Origin: Paratinospora sagittata
Lineage: Eukaryota > Streptophyta > Magnoliopsida > Ranunculales > Menispermaceae
Direction of reading: 5' to 3'
Length of the DNA: 64,000 nt
Assembly: GCA_035771175.1 (NCBI GenBank)
Contig: JAYMFD010001271.1
Span: 2,542,001 to 2,606,000 of the forward strand
Shown here: positions 51,215 to 63,033 of the stretch, one piece after another
How positions within the stretch are numbered: the stretch's first letter is position 1
How the letters are laid out: every line of letters starts with the position of its first letter
The notes under the pieces: generated by a model
The model's database searches: none
The model's input: the letters and a program-made list of their open reading frames with translations, nothing else
Told to the model about the DNA's origin: nothing
Made by a program: the position numbers and the translations under genes

Positions 51215-52175
51215 GAACACATCAAATTATAGCTATCAAAGTCTACAAAGATCAAGCTCTAAGAACGAAGACATATCTCAATGCTAATGCATTAGTTCAA
51301 TCTTAGGTTTGTAGGGTAACCTCTCGATCAATCTCAGCACGAAAACTCTCTAAATTGCAAAGTCTTCAATATCACTTGGATTTAGTATTTGATTTGGACA
51401 AAATATTTTCCAAAAGGTTTTAATCATAATTTCAATGAGTTATGAATGATTTAAAAGTGTTTTGAGTCAATGAAATGGTTCTTAAGTGTTTAAATATTAA
51501 TTTTTCCAAAATCGGGCTATCCACCACTTTGCCAAAATTTTACAAAAGGGAATAGCGCACTGTCAGTGTTGATAGCATGCTGATAGGGTTGAATAATCAA
51601 AAATCAATTTTTCTGAAAAATTGCCTACAACTCGCTATCCCTTTTGATAACTCGCTATAAAGTAGTTACCGTGATCTTTCGATTTTTACTAAAATGGGCA
51701 ATAGCGTGCAATAGGCCTAGATTGCACGCAACGGAAACTCCAAAAAACTCGAGCTCTTGGGTATGTGTATATGGACTTACAATAGCCCGCTATAAGTCAT
51801 TAGTGCGCCTGATACACAACCCAATAACATGCTATCCAAGTTTGAGTTAGAAATCTCACATTTCTAACAAGAAAAACCTAGGCCCTTTCCCTTGCTCGAT
51901 TTTTCCATTTCGAACACAGTTTTGACGGGGAATCGTAACTAAAATATTCTCCACTAAGACATGGATGATGCCCATTGTTTCGCGCGGCAAAAACAACTTT
52001 AGATTAAACAATGGTTTGAATTCAAATCATTTCCTACTCTCTTGTTGTTTAACCTGCAATTGCTAATTTAATAAAGCACTCATTGTCTAATTTGCAAAGA
52101 TACAACACACACGATTCCAGCAAGTTAGACTGAGCTTTCCAAAGAGTATTTCAAAAAAAGAAAGTCCTGATTCAT
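51215..52175 (+). repeat. Truncated monomer M45 (type 1, left palindrome), 10-bp contraction
   Basis: About 961 bp, ending at TGATTCATGCAT. Marked by GTGCAATAGGCC, GCGCCTGATAC and CATTTCGAACACAG, all shared with M49 (offset 4,139). Confidence 0.9.
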
Positions 52176-52190
52176 GCATGCTGATAGGGT
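52170..52190. other. Truncation junction J2, about 572 bp missing
   Basis: TGATTCATGCAT, from the 3' half of one unit, runs into GCATGCTGATAGGG from the sub-repeat domain of the next. GCAT (52,176-52,179) is shared by both parents. Anchor spacing falls to 611 bp. Confidence 0.9.
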
Positions 52191-52997
52191 TCAATAATCA
52201 AAAATCAATTTTTCTGGAAAATTGCCTACAACGCGCTATCCCGCGCTATCCCTTTTGATAACTCGCTATAAAGTAGTTACCGTGATCTTTCGATTTTTAC
52301 TAAAATTGGCAATAGCGTGCTATAGGCCTAGATTGCACGCAACGGAAACTCCAAAAAACTCGAGCTCTTGGGTATGTGTATACGGACTTACAATAGCCCG
52401 CTATAAGTCGTTAGTGCGCATGATACACAACCCAATAACATGCTATCCTAGTTTGAGTTAGAAATCTCACATTTCTAACAAGAACAACGTAGGCCCTTTC
52501 CCTTGCTCGATTTTTCCATTTCTTACACAGTTTTGACGGGGAATCGTAACTGAAATATTCTCCACTAAGACATGGATGATGCCCATTGTTTCTCGTGGCC
52601 AAAACAACTTTAGATTAAACAATGTTTTGAATTCAAATCATTTCCTACTCTCTTGTTGTTTAACCTGCAATTGCTAATTTAATAAAACACTCATTGTCTA
52701 ATTTTCAAAGATACAACACACACGATTTCAGCAAGTTAGACTGAGCTTTCCAAAGAGTGTTTCAAAAGAAGAAATCGTGATTTTTGCATTGTCAATAAAT
52801 GTTTCGACCCGAATCAAAGTTGGAAACTGTTTTGAAGATAACTTCATTGTTTAATAAGTTCTTCATTTTATCCCTTTTGTGCTGAGATTTTAAGAAGCAA
52901 TTCATTGTTTTAAACTGTAAGTATATGAAGTGTTCTCAGTAAGAGAACACAACACATCACCTATATTCTTTCTCTGAGAGCTACAACTAATCATCAA
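52180..52997 (+). repeat. Monomer M46 lacking its first part (type 1, beta, left palindrome)
   Basis: About 818 bp. Marked by GGGTTCAATAATC, TAAAATTGGCAATAGC and AAGAACAACGTAGG, shared with M50. Has CCCGCGCTATCCC where others have CCCTCGCTATCCC. Confidence 0.9.
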
Positions 52998-54180
52998 GAA
53001 CACATAAAATTATAGCTATCAAAGTCTACAAAGATCAAGCTCTAAGAACGAAGACATATCTCAATGCTAATGCGTTAGTTCAGTCTTAGGTTGGTAGGGT
53101 AACCTCTCGATCAATCTCAGCACGAAAACTCTCTAAATTGCAAAGTCTTCAATATCACTTGGATTTAGTATTTGATTTTGACAAAATATTTTCCAACAGG
53201 TTTTAATCATAATTTCAATGAGTTACGAATGATTTAAAAGTGTTTTGAGTCAATGAAATGGTTCTTAAGTGTTTAAATATTAATTTTTCCAAAATCGGGC
53301 TATCCACCACTTTGCCAAAATTTTACAAAAGGTAGTAGCGCACTATCAGTGTTGGTAGCACGCTGATAGGGTTGAATAATCAAAAATCAATTTTTCTTGG
53401 AAAATTGCCCACAACGCGCTATCCCTCGCTATCCCTTTTGATAACTCGCTATAAAGTAGTTACCGTGATCTTTCGATTTTTACTAAAATGGGCAATAACG
53501 TGCTATAGGCCTAGATTGCACGCTAACGAAAAGTCCAAAAAACTCGAGCTCTTGGGTATGTGTATATGGACTTACAATAGCCCGCTATAAGTCATTAGTG
53601 CGCATGATACACAACCCAATAGCATGTTATCCAAGTTTGAGTTAGAAATCTCACATTTCTAACGAGAAAAAGGTAGATCCTTTCCCTTGCTCGATTTTTC
53701 CATTCCTTACACAGTTTTGACGGGGAATCGTAACTGAAATATTCTCCACTACGACATCGATGATGCCCATTGTTTCGCACGGCCAAAAACTTTAGATTAA
53801 GCAATGTTTTGAATTCAAATCATTTCCTACTCTCTTGCTGCTTAACCTGCAATTGCTAATTTAATAAAGCACTCATTGTCTAATTTTCAAACATACAACA
53901 CACACGATTTCAGCAAGTTAGACTGAGCTTTCCAAAGAGTGTTTCAAAAGAAGAAAGTCGTGATTGTTGCATTGTCAATAAATGTTTCGATCCGAATCAA
54001 AGTTGGAAACTGTCTTGAAGATAACTTCATTGTTTAACAAGTTCTTCATTTTATCCCTTTTGTGCTGAGATTTTAAGAAGCAATTCATTGTTTTAAACTG
54101 TAAGTATATGAGGTGTTCTGAAAAAGAGAACACCACACATCACCTATATTCTTTCTCTGAGAGCTACAACTAATCATCAA
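52998..54180 (+). repeat. Monomer M47 (type 2, beta)
   Basis: 1,183 bp. 5' marks ACATAAAATTATAG, TTCAGTCTTAGG and TTCCAACAGG are shared with M51 (offset 4,129). Its terminal hairpin has a changed loop but keeps a 7-bp stem. Confidence 0.9.
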
Positions 54181-55353
54181 GAACACATCAAATTATAGCT
54201 ATCAAAGTCTACAAAGATCAAGCTCTAAGAACGAAGACATATCTCAATGCTAATGCGTTAGTTCAATCTTAGGTTTGTAGGGTAACCTCTCGATCAATCT
54301 CAGCACGAAAACTCTCTAAATTGCAAAGTCTTCAATATCACTTGGATTTAGTATTTGATTTTGACAAAATATTTTCCAAAAGGTTTTAATCATAATTTCA
54401 ATGAGTTATGAATGATTTAAAAGTGTTTTTAGTCAATGAAATGGTTCTTAAGTGTTTAAATATTAATTTTTCCAAAATCGGGCTATCCACCACTTTGCCA
54501 AAATTTTACAAAAGGGAATAGCGCACTGTCAGTGTTGATAGCATGCTGATAGGGTTGAATAATCAAAAATCAATTTTTCTGAAAAATTGCCTACAACTAG
54601 CTATCCCTTTTGATAACTCGCTATAAAGTAGTTACCGTGATCTTTCGATTTTTACTAAAATGGGCAATAGCGTGCAATAGGCCTAGATTGCACGCAACGG
54701 AAACTCCAAAAAACTCGAGCTCTTGGGTATGTGTATATGGACTTAGAATAGCCCGCTATAAGTCATTAGTGCGCCTGATACACAACCCAATAGCATGTTA
54801 TCCAAGTTTGAGTTAGAAATCTCACATTTCTAACGAGAAAAACGTAGATCCTTTCCCTTGCTCGATTTTTCCATTCCTTACACAGTTTTGACGGGGAATC
54901 GTAACTGAAATATTCTCCACTACGACATCGATGATGCCCATTGTTTCGCATGGCCAAAACAACTTTAGATTAAACAATGTTTTGAATTCAAATCATTTCC
55001 TACTCTCTTGCTGTTTAACCTGCAATTGCTAATTTAATAAAGCACTCATTGTCTAATTTTCAAAGATACAACACACACGATTTCAGCAAGTTAGACTGAG
55101 CTTTCCAAAGAGTTATTCAAAAGAAGAAAGTCGTGATTTTTGCATTGTCAATAAATGTTTCGACCCGAATCAAAGTTGGAAACTGTCTTGAAGATAACTT
55201 CATTGTTTAACAAGTTCTTCATTTTATCCCTTTTGTGCTGAGATTTTAAGAATCAATTCATTGTTTTAAACTGTAAGTATATGAAGTGTTCTCAGTAAGA
55301 GAACACCACACATCACCTATATTCTTTCTCTGAGAGCTACAACTAATCATCAA
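54181..55353 (+). repeat. Chimeric monomer M48 (5' like M45/M49, 3' like M44), 10-bp contraction
   Basis: 1,173 bp. Carries AAAGGGAATAGC, GTGCAATAGG and GCGCCTGATAC as in M45. From about 54,790 it has the right palindrome, CGTAGATCC, GACATCGATG, CGCATGGCC and AGAATCAATTC as in M44. Confidence 0.9.
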
Positions 55354-56315
55354 GAACACATCAAATTATAGCTATCAAAGTCTACAAAGATCAAGCTCTA
55401 AGAACGAAGACATATCTCAATGCTAATGCGTTAGTTCAATCTTAGGTTTGTAGGGTAACCTCTCGATCAATCTCAGCACGAAAACCCTCTAAATTGCAAA
55501 GTCTTCAATATCACTTGGATTTAGTATTTGATTTTGACAAAATATTTTCCAAAAGGTTTTAATCATAATTTTAATGAGTTATGAATGATTTAAAAGTGTT
55601 TTGAGTCAATGAAATGGTTCTCAAGTGTTTAAATATTAATTTTTCCAAAATCGGGCTATCCACCACTTTGCCAAAATTTTACAAAAGGGAATAGCGCACT
55701 GTCAGTGTTGATAGCATGCTGATAGGGTTGAATAATCAAAAATCAATTTTTCTGAAAAATTGCCTACAACTCGCTATCCCTTTTGATAACTCGCTATAAA
55801 GTAGTTACCGTGATCTTTCAATTTTTACTAAAATGGGCAATAGCGTGCAATAGGCCTAGATTGCACGCAACGGAAACTCCAAAAAACTCGAGCTCTTGGG
55901 TATGTGTATATGGACTTACAATAGCCCGCTATAAGTCATTAGTGCGCCTGATACACAACCCAATAACATGCTATCCAAGTTTGAGTTAGAAATCTCACAT
56001 TTCTAACAAGAAAAACGTAGGCCCTTTCCCTTGCTCGATTTTTCCATTTCGAACACAGTTTTGACGGGGAATCGTAACTAAAATATTCTCCACTAAGACA
56101 TGGATGATGCCCATTGTTTCGCGCGGCAAAAACAACTTTAGATTAAACAATGTTTTGAATTCAAATCATTTCCTACTCTCTTGTTGTTTAACCTGCAATT
56201 GCTAATTTAATAAAGCACTCATTGTCTAATTTGCAAAGATACAACACACACGGTTCCAGCAAGTTAGACTGAGCTTTCCAAAGAGTATTTCAAAAAAAGA
56301 AAGTCCTGATTCTTG
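55354..56315 (+). repeat. Truncated monomer M49 (type 1, left palindrome), second copy of M45
   Basis: About 962 bp. Near-identical to M45 and ends at the same fusion point; reads CGGTTCCAGC where M45 reads CGATTCCAGC. Confidence 0.9.
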
Positions 56316-56325
56316 CATGCTGATA
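56310..56325. other. Truncation junction J3, second copy of J2
   Basis: TGATTCTTGCAT is fused to GCATGCTGATAGGG at the same GCAT (56,315-56,318) as in J2. Identical fusion point and shared flanking variants mean one deletion event followed by duplication. Spacing is 601 bp because M50 has also lost one GCTATCCC copy. Confidence 0.92.
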
Positions 56326-57126
56326 GGGTTCAATAATCAAAAATCAATTTTTCTGGAAAATTGCCTACAACGCGCTATCCCTTTTGATAACTCGCTATAA
56401 AGTAGTTACCGTGATCTTTCGATTTTTACTAAAATTGGCAATAGCGTGCTATAGGCCTAGATTGCACGCAACGGAAACTCCAAAAAACTCGAGCTCTTGG
56501 GTATGTGTATACGGACTTACAATAGCCCGCTATAAGTCGTTAGTGCGCATGATACACAACCCAATAACATGCTATCCTAGTTTGAGTTAGAAATCTCACA
56601 TTTCTAACAAGAACAACGTAGGCCCTTTCCCTTGCTCGATTTTTCCATTTCTTACACAGTTTTGACGGGGAATCGTAACTGAAATATTCTCCACTAAGAC
56701 ATGGATGATGCCCATTGTTTCTCGTGGCCAAAACAACTTTAGATTAAACAATGTTTTGAATTCAAATCATTTCCTACTCTCTTGTTGTTTAACCTGCAAT
56801 TGCTAATTTAATAAAACACTCATTGTCTAATTTTCAAAGATACAACACACACTATTTCAGCAAGTTAGACTGAGCTTTCCAAAGAGTGTTTCAAAAGAAG
56901 AAATCGTGATTTTTGCATTGTCAATAAATGTTTCGACCCGAATCAAAGTTGGAAACTGTTTTGAAGATAACTTCATTGTTTAATAAGTTCTTCATTTTAT
57001 CCCTTTTGTGCTGAGATTTTAAGAAGCAATTCATTGTTTTAAACTGTAAGTATATGAAGTGTTCTCAGTAAGAGAACACAACACATCACCTATATTCTTT
57101 CTCTGAGAGCTACAACTAATCATCAA
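56319..57126 (+). repeat. Monomer M50 lacking its first part (type 1, beta, left palindrome)
   Basis: About 808 bp. Twin of M46 with a further 10-bp contraction (CAACGCGCTATCCCTTTTG). Confidence 0.9.
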
Positions 57127-58310
57127 GAACACATAAAATTATAGCTATCAAAGTCTACAAAGATCAAGCTCTAAGAACGAAGACATATCTCAATGCTAAT
57201 GCGTTAGTTCAGTCTTAGGTTGGTAGGGTAACCTCTCGATCAATCTCAGCACGAAAACTCTCTAAATTGCAAAGTCTTCAATATCACTTGGATTTAGTAT
57301 TTGATTTTGACAAAATGTTTTCCAACAGGTTTTAATCATAATTTCAATGAGTTACGAATGATTTAAAAGTGTTTTGAGTCAATGAAATGGTTCTTAAGTG
57401 TTTAAATATTAATTTTTTCAAAATCGGGCTATCCACCACTTTGCCAAAATTTTACAAAAGGTAGTAGCGCACTATCAGTGTTGATAGCATGCTGATAGGG
57501 TTGAATAATCAAAAATCAATTTTTCTTGGAAAATTGCCCACAACGCGCTATCCCTCGCTATCCCTTTTGATAACTCGCTATAAAGTAGTTACCGTGATCT
57601 TTCAATTTTTACTAAAATGGGCAATAGCGTGCTATAGGCCTAGATTGCACGCAACGGAAACTCCAAAAAACTCGAGCTCTTGGGTATGTGTATATGGACT
57701 TACAATAGCCCGCTATAAGTCATTAGTGCGCATGATACACAACCCAATAACATGCTATCCAAGTTTGAGTAAGAAATCTCAAATTTCTAACAAGAAAAAA
57801 GTAGGCCCTTTCTCTTGCTCGATTTTTCCATTTCTTGCACAGTTTTGACGGGGAATCGTAACTGAGATATTCTCCACTAAGACATGGATGATGCCCATTG
57901 TTTCGCGCGGCCAAAACAACTTTAGATTAAACAATGTTTTGAATTCAAATCATTTCCTACTCTCTTGTTGTTTATCCTGCAATTGCTAATTTAATAAAAC
58001 ACTCATTGTCTAATTTTCAAAGATACAACACACACGATTCCAGCAAGTTAGACTTAGCTTTCCAAAGAGTATTTCAAAAGAAGAAAGTCCTGATTCTTGC
58101 ATTGCCAATAAATGCTTCCACCCTAATCAAAGTTGGAAACTGTCTTGAAGATAACTTCACTGTTTAACAAGTTCTTCATTTTATCCCTTTTGTGCTGAGA
58201 TTTTAAGAAGCAATTCATTGTTTTAAACTGTAAGTATATGAAGTGTTCTCAGTAAGAGAACACAACACATCACCTATATTCTTTCTCTAAGAGCTACAAC
58301 TAATCATCAA
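57127..58310 (+). repeat. Monomer M51 (mosaic, alpha, left palindrome)
   Basis: 1,184 bp. 5' third copies M47 up to roughly 57,430, then switches. Type 2 TCTTGGAAAATTG is joined to type 1 CGCAACGGAAAC. Holds the longest ORF of the window (119 codons, 57,489-57,848), made of repeat sequence with no stop in that frame. Confidence 0.9.
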
Positions 58311-59483
58311 GAACACATCAAATTATAGCTATCAAAGTCTTCAAAGATCAAGTCCTAAGAACGAAGACATATCTCAATGCTAATGCGTTAGTTCAATCTT
58401 AGGTGTGAATGGTAACCACTCGATCAATCTCAGCACGAAAACTCTCTAAATTGCAAGTCTTCAATATCACTTGGATTTAGTATTTGATTTTGACAGAATA
58501 TTTTCCGAAAGGTTTTAATCATAATTTCAGTTAGTTTTAAATGATTTAAAAGTGTTTTGAGTCACTGAAATGGTTCTTAAGTGTTTAAATATTAATTTTC
58601 CAAAATCGGGCTATCCACCACTTTGCCAAAATTTTACAAAAGGTAGTAGCGCACTATCAGTGTTGATAGCACGCTGATAGGGTTGAATAATCAAAAATCA
58701 ATTTTTCTTGGAAAATTGCCCACAACGCGCTATCCCTTTTGATAACTCGCTATAAAGTAGTTACCGTGATCTTTCGATTTTTACTAAAATGGGCTGTAGC
58801 GTGCTATAGGCCTAGATTGCACGCTAACGGAAAGTCCAAAAAACTCGAGCTCTTGGGTATGTGTATATGGACTTACAATAGCCCGCTATAAGTCATTAGT
58901 GCGCATGATACAGAACCCAATAGCATGTTATCCAAGTTTGAGTTAGAAATCTCACATTTCTAACGAGAAAAACGTAGGCCCTTTCCCTAGCTCGATTTTT
59001 CCATTCCTTACACAGTTTTGACGGGGAATCGTAACTAAAATATTCTCCACTATGACATGGATGATGCCCATTGTTTCGCACGGCCAAAACAACTTTAGAT
59101 TAAACAATGTTTTGAATTCAAATCATTTCCTACTCTCTTGCTGTTTAACCTGCAATTGCTAATTTAATAAAGCACTCAATGTCTAATTTTCAAAGATACA
59201 ACACACACGATTTCAGCAAGTTAGACTGAGCTTTCCAAAGAGTGTTTCAAAAGAAGAAAGTCGTCATTTTTGCATTGTCAATAAATGCTTCGAGCCGAAT
59301 CAAAGTTGCACACTGTCTTGAAGATAACTTCATTGTTTAACAAGTTCTTCATTTTATCCCTTTTGTGCTGAGATTTTAAGAAGCAATTCATTGTTTTAAA
59401 CTGTAAGTATATGAAGTGTTCTCAGTAAGAGAACCCTGCACATCACCTATATTCATTCTCTGAGAGCAACAACTAATCATCAA
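58311..59483 (+). repeat. Monomer M52 (type 2, beta), 10-bp contraction
   Basis: 1,173 bp. Shares GGTAACCACTCG, GACAGAATATTTTCC and CAGTTAGTTTTAAATG with M54 (offset 2,357). Confidence 0.9.
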
Positions 59484-60667
59484 GAACACATCAAATTATA
59501 GCTATCAAAGTCTTCAAAGATCAAGTCCTAAGAACGAAGACATATCTCAATGCTAATGCATTAGTTCAATCTTAGGTGTGAATGGTAACCTCTCGATCAA
59601 TCTCAGCACAAAAACTCTCTAAATTGCAAGTCTTCAATATCACTTGGATTTAGTATTTGATTTTGACAAAATATTTTCCGAAAGGTTTTAATCATAATTT
59701 CAATTAGTTTTGAATGATTTAAAAGAGTTTGGAGTCAATGAAATGGTTCTTAAGTGTTAAAATATTAATTTTTCCAAAATCGGGCTATCCACCACTTTGC
59801 CAAAATTTTACAAAAGGTAGTAGCGCACTATCAGTGTTGATAGCATGCTGATAGGGTTGAATAATCAAAAATCAATTTTTCTTGAAAAATTGCCCACAAC
59901 GCGCTATCCCTCGCTATCCATTTTGATAACTCGCTATAAAGTAGTTACCGTGATCTTTCGATTTTTACTAAAATGGGCAATAGCGTGCTATAGGCCTAGA
60001 TTGCACGCTAACGGAAAGTCTAAAAAACTCGAGCTCTTGGGTATGTGTATATGGACTTACAATAGCCCGCTATAAGTCATTAGTGCGCATGATAGACAAC
60101 CCAATAGCATGTTATCCAAGTTTGAGTTAGAAATCTCACATTTCTAACGAGAAAAACGTAGGCCCTTTCCCTTGCTCGATTTTTCCATTCCTTACACAGT
60201 TTTGATAGGGAATCGTAACTGAAATATTCTCCACTACGACATGGATGATGCCCATTGTTTCGCGCGGCAAAAACAACTTTAGATTAAACAATGTTTTGAA
60301 TTCAAATCATTTCCTACTCTCTTGTTGATTAACCTGCAATTGCTAATTTAATAAAGCACTCATTGTCTAATTTGCAAAGATACGACACACACGATTCCAG
60401 CAAGTTAGACTGTGCTTTCCAAAGAGTATTTCAAAAAAAGAAAGTCGTGAATTTTGCATTGTCAATAAATGCTTCGACCCGAATCAAAGTTGGAAACTGT
60501 CTTGAAGATAACTTCATTGTTTAACAAGTTCTTCATTTTATCCCTTTTGTGCTAAGATTTTAAGAAGCAATTCATTGTTTTAAACTGTAAGTATATGAAG
60601 TGTTCTCAGTAAGATAACACAACACATCACCTATATTCTTTCTCTAAGAGCTACAACTAATCATCAA
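59484..60667 (+). repeat. Monomer M53 (type 2, beta)
   Basis: 1,184 bp. Shares AAAGAGTTTGGAGTC and CGCTATCCATTTTG with M56 (offset 3,550). Part of the 3' half (CGCGCGGCAAAAAC, AATTTGCAAAG) follows M45 and M49. Confidence 0.9.
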
Positions 60668-61851
60668 GAACACATCAAATTATAGCTATCAAAGTCTTCA
60701 AAGATCAAGTCCTAAGAACGAAGACATATCTTAATGCTAATGCGTTAGTTCAATCTTAGGTGTGAATGGTAACCACTCGATCAATCTCAGCACGAAAACT
60801 CTCTAAATTGCAAGTCTTTAATATCACTTGGATTTAGTATTTGATTTTGACAGAATATTTTCCGAAAGGTTTTAATCATAATTTCAGTTAGTTTTAAATG
60901 ATTTAAAAGTGTTTTGAGTTAATGAAATGGTTCTTAAGTGTTTAAATATTAATTTTTCCAAAATCGGGCTATCCACCACTTTGCCAAAATTTTACAAAAG
61001 GTAGTAGCGCACTATCAGTGTTGATAGCACGCTGATAGGGTTGAATAATCAAAAATCAATTTTTCTTGGACAATTGCCCACAACGCGCTATCCCTCGCTA
61101 TCCCTTTTGATAACTTGCTATAAAGTAGTTACCGTGATCTTTCGATTTTTACTAAAATGGGCAGTAGCGTGCTATAGGCCTAGATTGCACGCTAACGGAT
61201 AGTCCAAAAAACTCGAGCTCTTGGGTATGTGTATATGGACTTACAATAGCCCGCTGTAAGTCATTAGTGCGCATGATACACAACCCAATAGCATGTTATT
61301 CAAGTTTGAGTTAGAAATCTCACATTTCTAACGAGAAAAACGTAGGCCCTTTCCCTTGCTCGATTTTTCCATTCCTTACACAGTTTTGACGGGGAATCGT
61401 AACTGAAATATTCTCCACTATGACATCGATGATGCCCATTGTTTCGCACGGCCAAAACAACTTTAGATTAAACAATGTTTTGAATTCAAATCATTTCCTA
61501 CTCTCTTGCTGTTTAACCTGCAATTGCTAATTTAATAAAGCACTCATTGTCTAATTTTCAAAGATACAACACACACGATTTCAGCAAGTTAGACTGAGCT
61601 TTCCAAAGAGTGTTTCAAAAGAAGAAAGTCAGGATTTTTGCATTGTCAATAAATGCTTCGACCCGAACCAAAGTTGCAAACTGTCTTGAAGATAACTTCA
61701 TTGTTTAACAAGTTCTTCATTTTATCCCTTTTGTGCTGAGATTTTAAGAAGCAATTCATTGTTTTAAACTGTAAGTATATGAAGTGTTCTCAGTAAGAGA
61801 ACACTGCACATCACCTATATTCTTTCTCTGAGAGCTACAACTAATCATCAA
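60668..61851 (+). repeat. Monomer M54 (type 2, beta)
   Basis: 1,184 bp. 5' half is a copy of M52 but without the 10-bp contraction. Confidence 0.9.
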
Positions 61852-63033
61852 GAACACATCAAATTATAGCTATCAAAGTCTACAAAGATCAAGCTCTAAG
61901 AACGAAGACATATCTCAATGCTAATGCGTTAGTTCAATCTTAGGTGTGAATGGTAACCACTCGATCAATGTTAGCACGAAAACTCTCTAAATTACAAGTC
62001 TTCAATATCACTTGGAGTTAGTATTTGATTTTGACAAAATATTTTCCGAAAGGTTTTAATCATACTTTCAATTAGTTTTGAATGATTTAAAAGTGTTTTG
62101 AGTCAGCGAAATGGTTCTTAAGCATTAAAATATTAATTTTTCCAAAATCGGGCTATCCACCACTTTGCCAAAATTTTACAAAAGGTAATAGCGCACTGTC
62201 AGTGTTGATAGCATGCTGATAGGGTTGAATAATCAAAAATCAATTTTTCTGGAAAATTGCCTACAACGCGCTATCCCTCGCTATCCCTTTTGATAACTCG
62301 CTATAAAGTAGTTACCGTGATCTTTCGATTTTTACTAAAATGGGCAATAGCGTGCTATAGGCTTAGATTGCACGCAACGGAAACTCCAAAAAACTCGGGT
62401 TCTTGGGTATGTGTATATGGACTTACAATAGCCCGCTATAAGTCATTAGTGCGCATGATACACAACCCAATAACATGCTATCCAAGTTTGAGTTAGAAAT
62501 CTCACATTTCTAACAAGAAAAACGTAGGCCCTTTCCCTTGATCGATTTTTCCATTTCTTACACAGTTTTGACGGGGAATCGTAACTGAAATATTCTCCAC
62601 TAAGACATGGATGATGCCCATTGTTTCGCGCGGCCAAAACAACTTTAGATTAAACAATGTTTTGAATTCAAATCATTTCCTACTCTCTTGTTGTTTAACC
62701 TGCAATTGCTAATTTAATAAAACACTCATTGTCTAATTTTCAAAGATACAACACACACGATTCCAGCAAGTTAGACTGAGCTTTCCAAAGAGTATTTCAA
62801 AAAAAGAAAGTCCTGATTCTTGCATTGCCAATAAATGCTTCCACCCTAATCAAAGTTGGAAACTGTCTTGAAGATAACTTCACTGTTTAACAAGTTCTTC
62901 TTTTTATCCCTTTTGTGCTGAGATTTTAAGAAGCAATTCATTGTTTTAAACTGTAAGTATCTGAAGTGTTCTCAGTAAGAGAACACAACACATCACCTAT
63001 ATTCTTTATCGAAGAGCTACAACTAATCATCAA
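61852..63033 (+). repeat. Monomer M55 (type 1, alpha, left palindrome)
   Basis: 1,182 bp. GGTAACCACTCG as in M52 and M54, then TTAGCACGAAAAC. Type 1 from the sub-repeat domain onward. Confidence 0.9.

Noticed and set aside
57489..57848. 119-codon ORF in M51
   Set aside because: It arises because M51 fuses type 2 and type 1 alleles and lacks one stop (GAGTAAGAAATC in place of GAGTTAGAAATC). Sequence is otherwise ordinary satellite.
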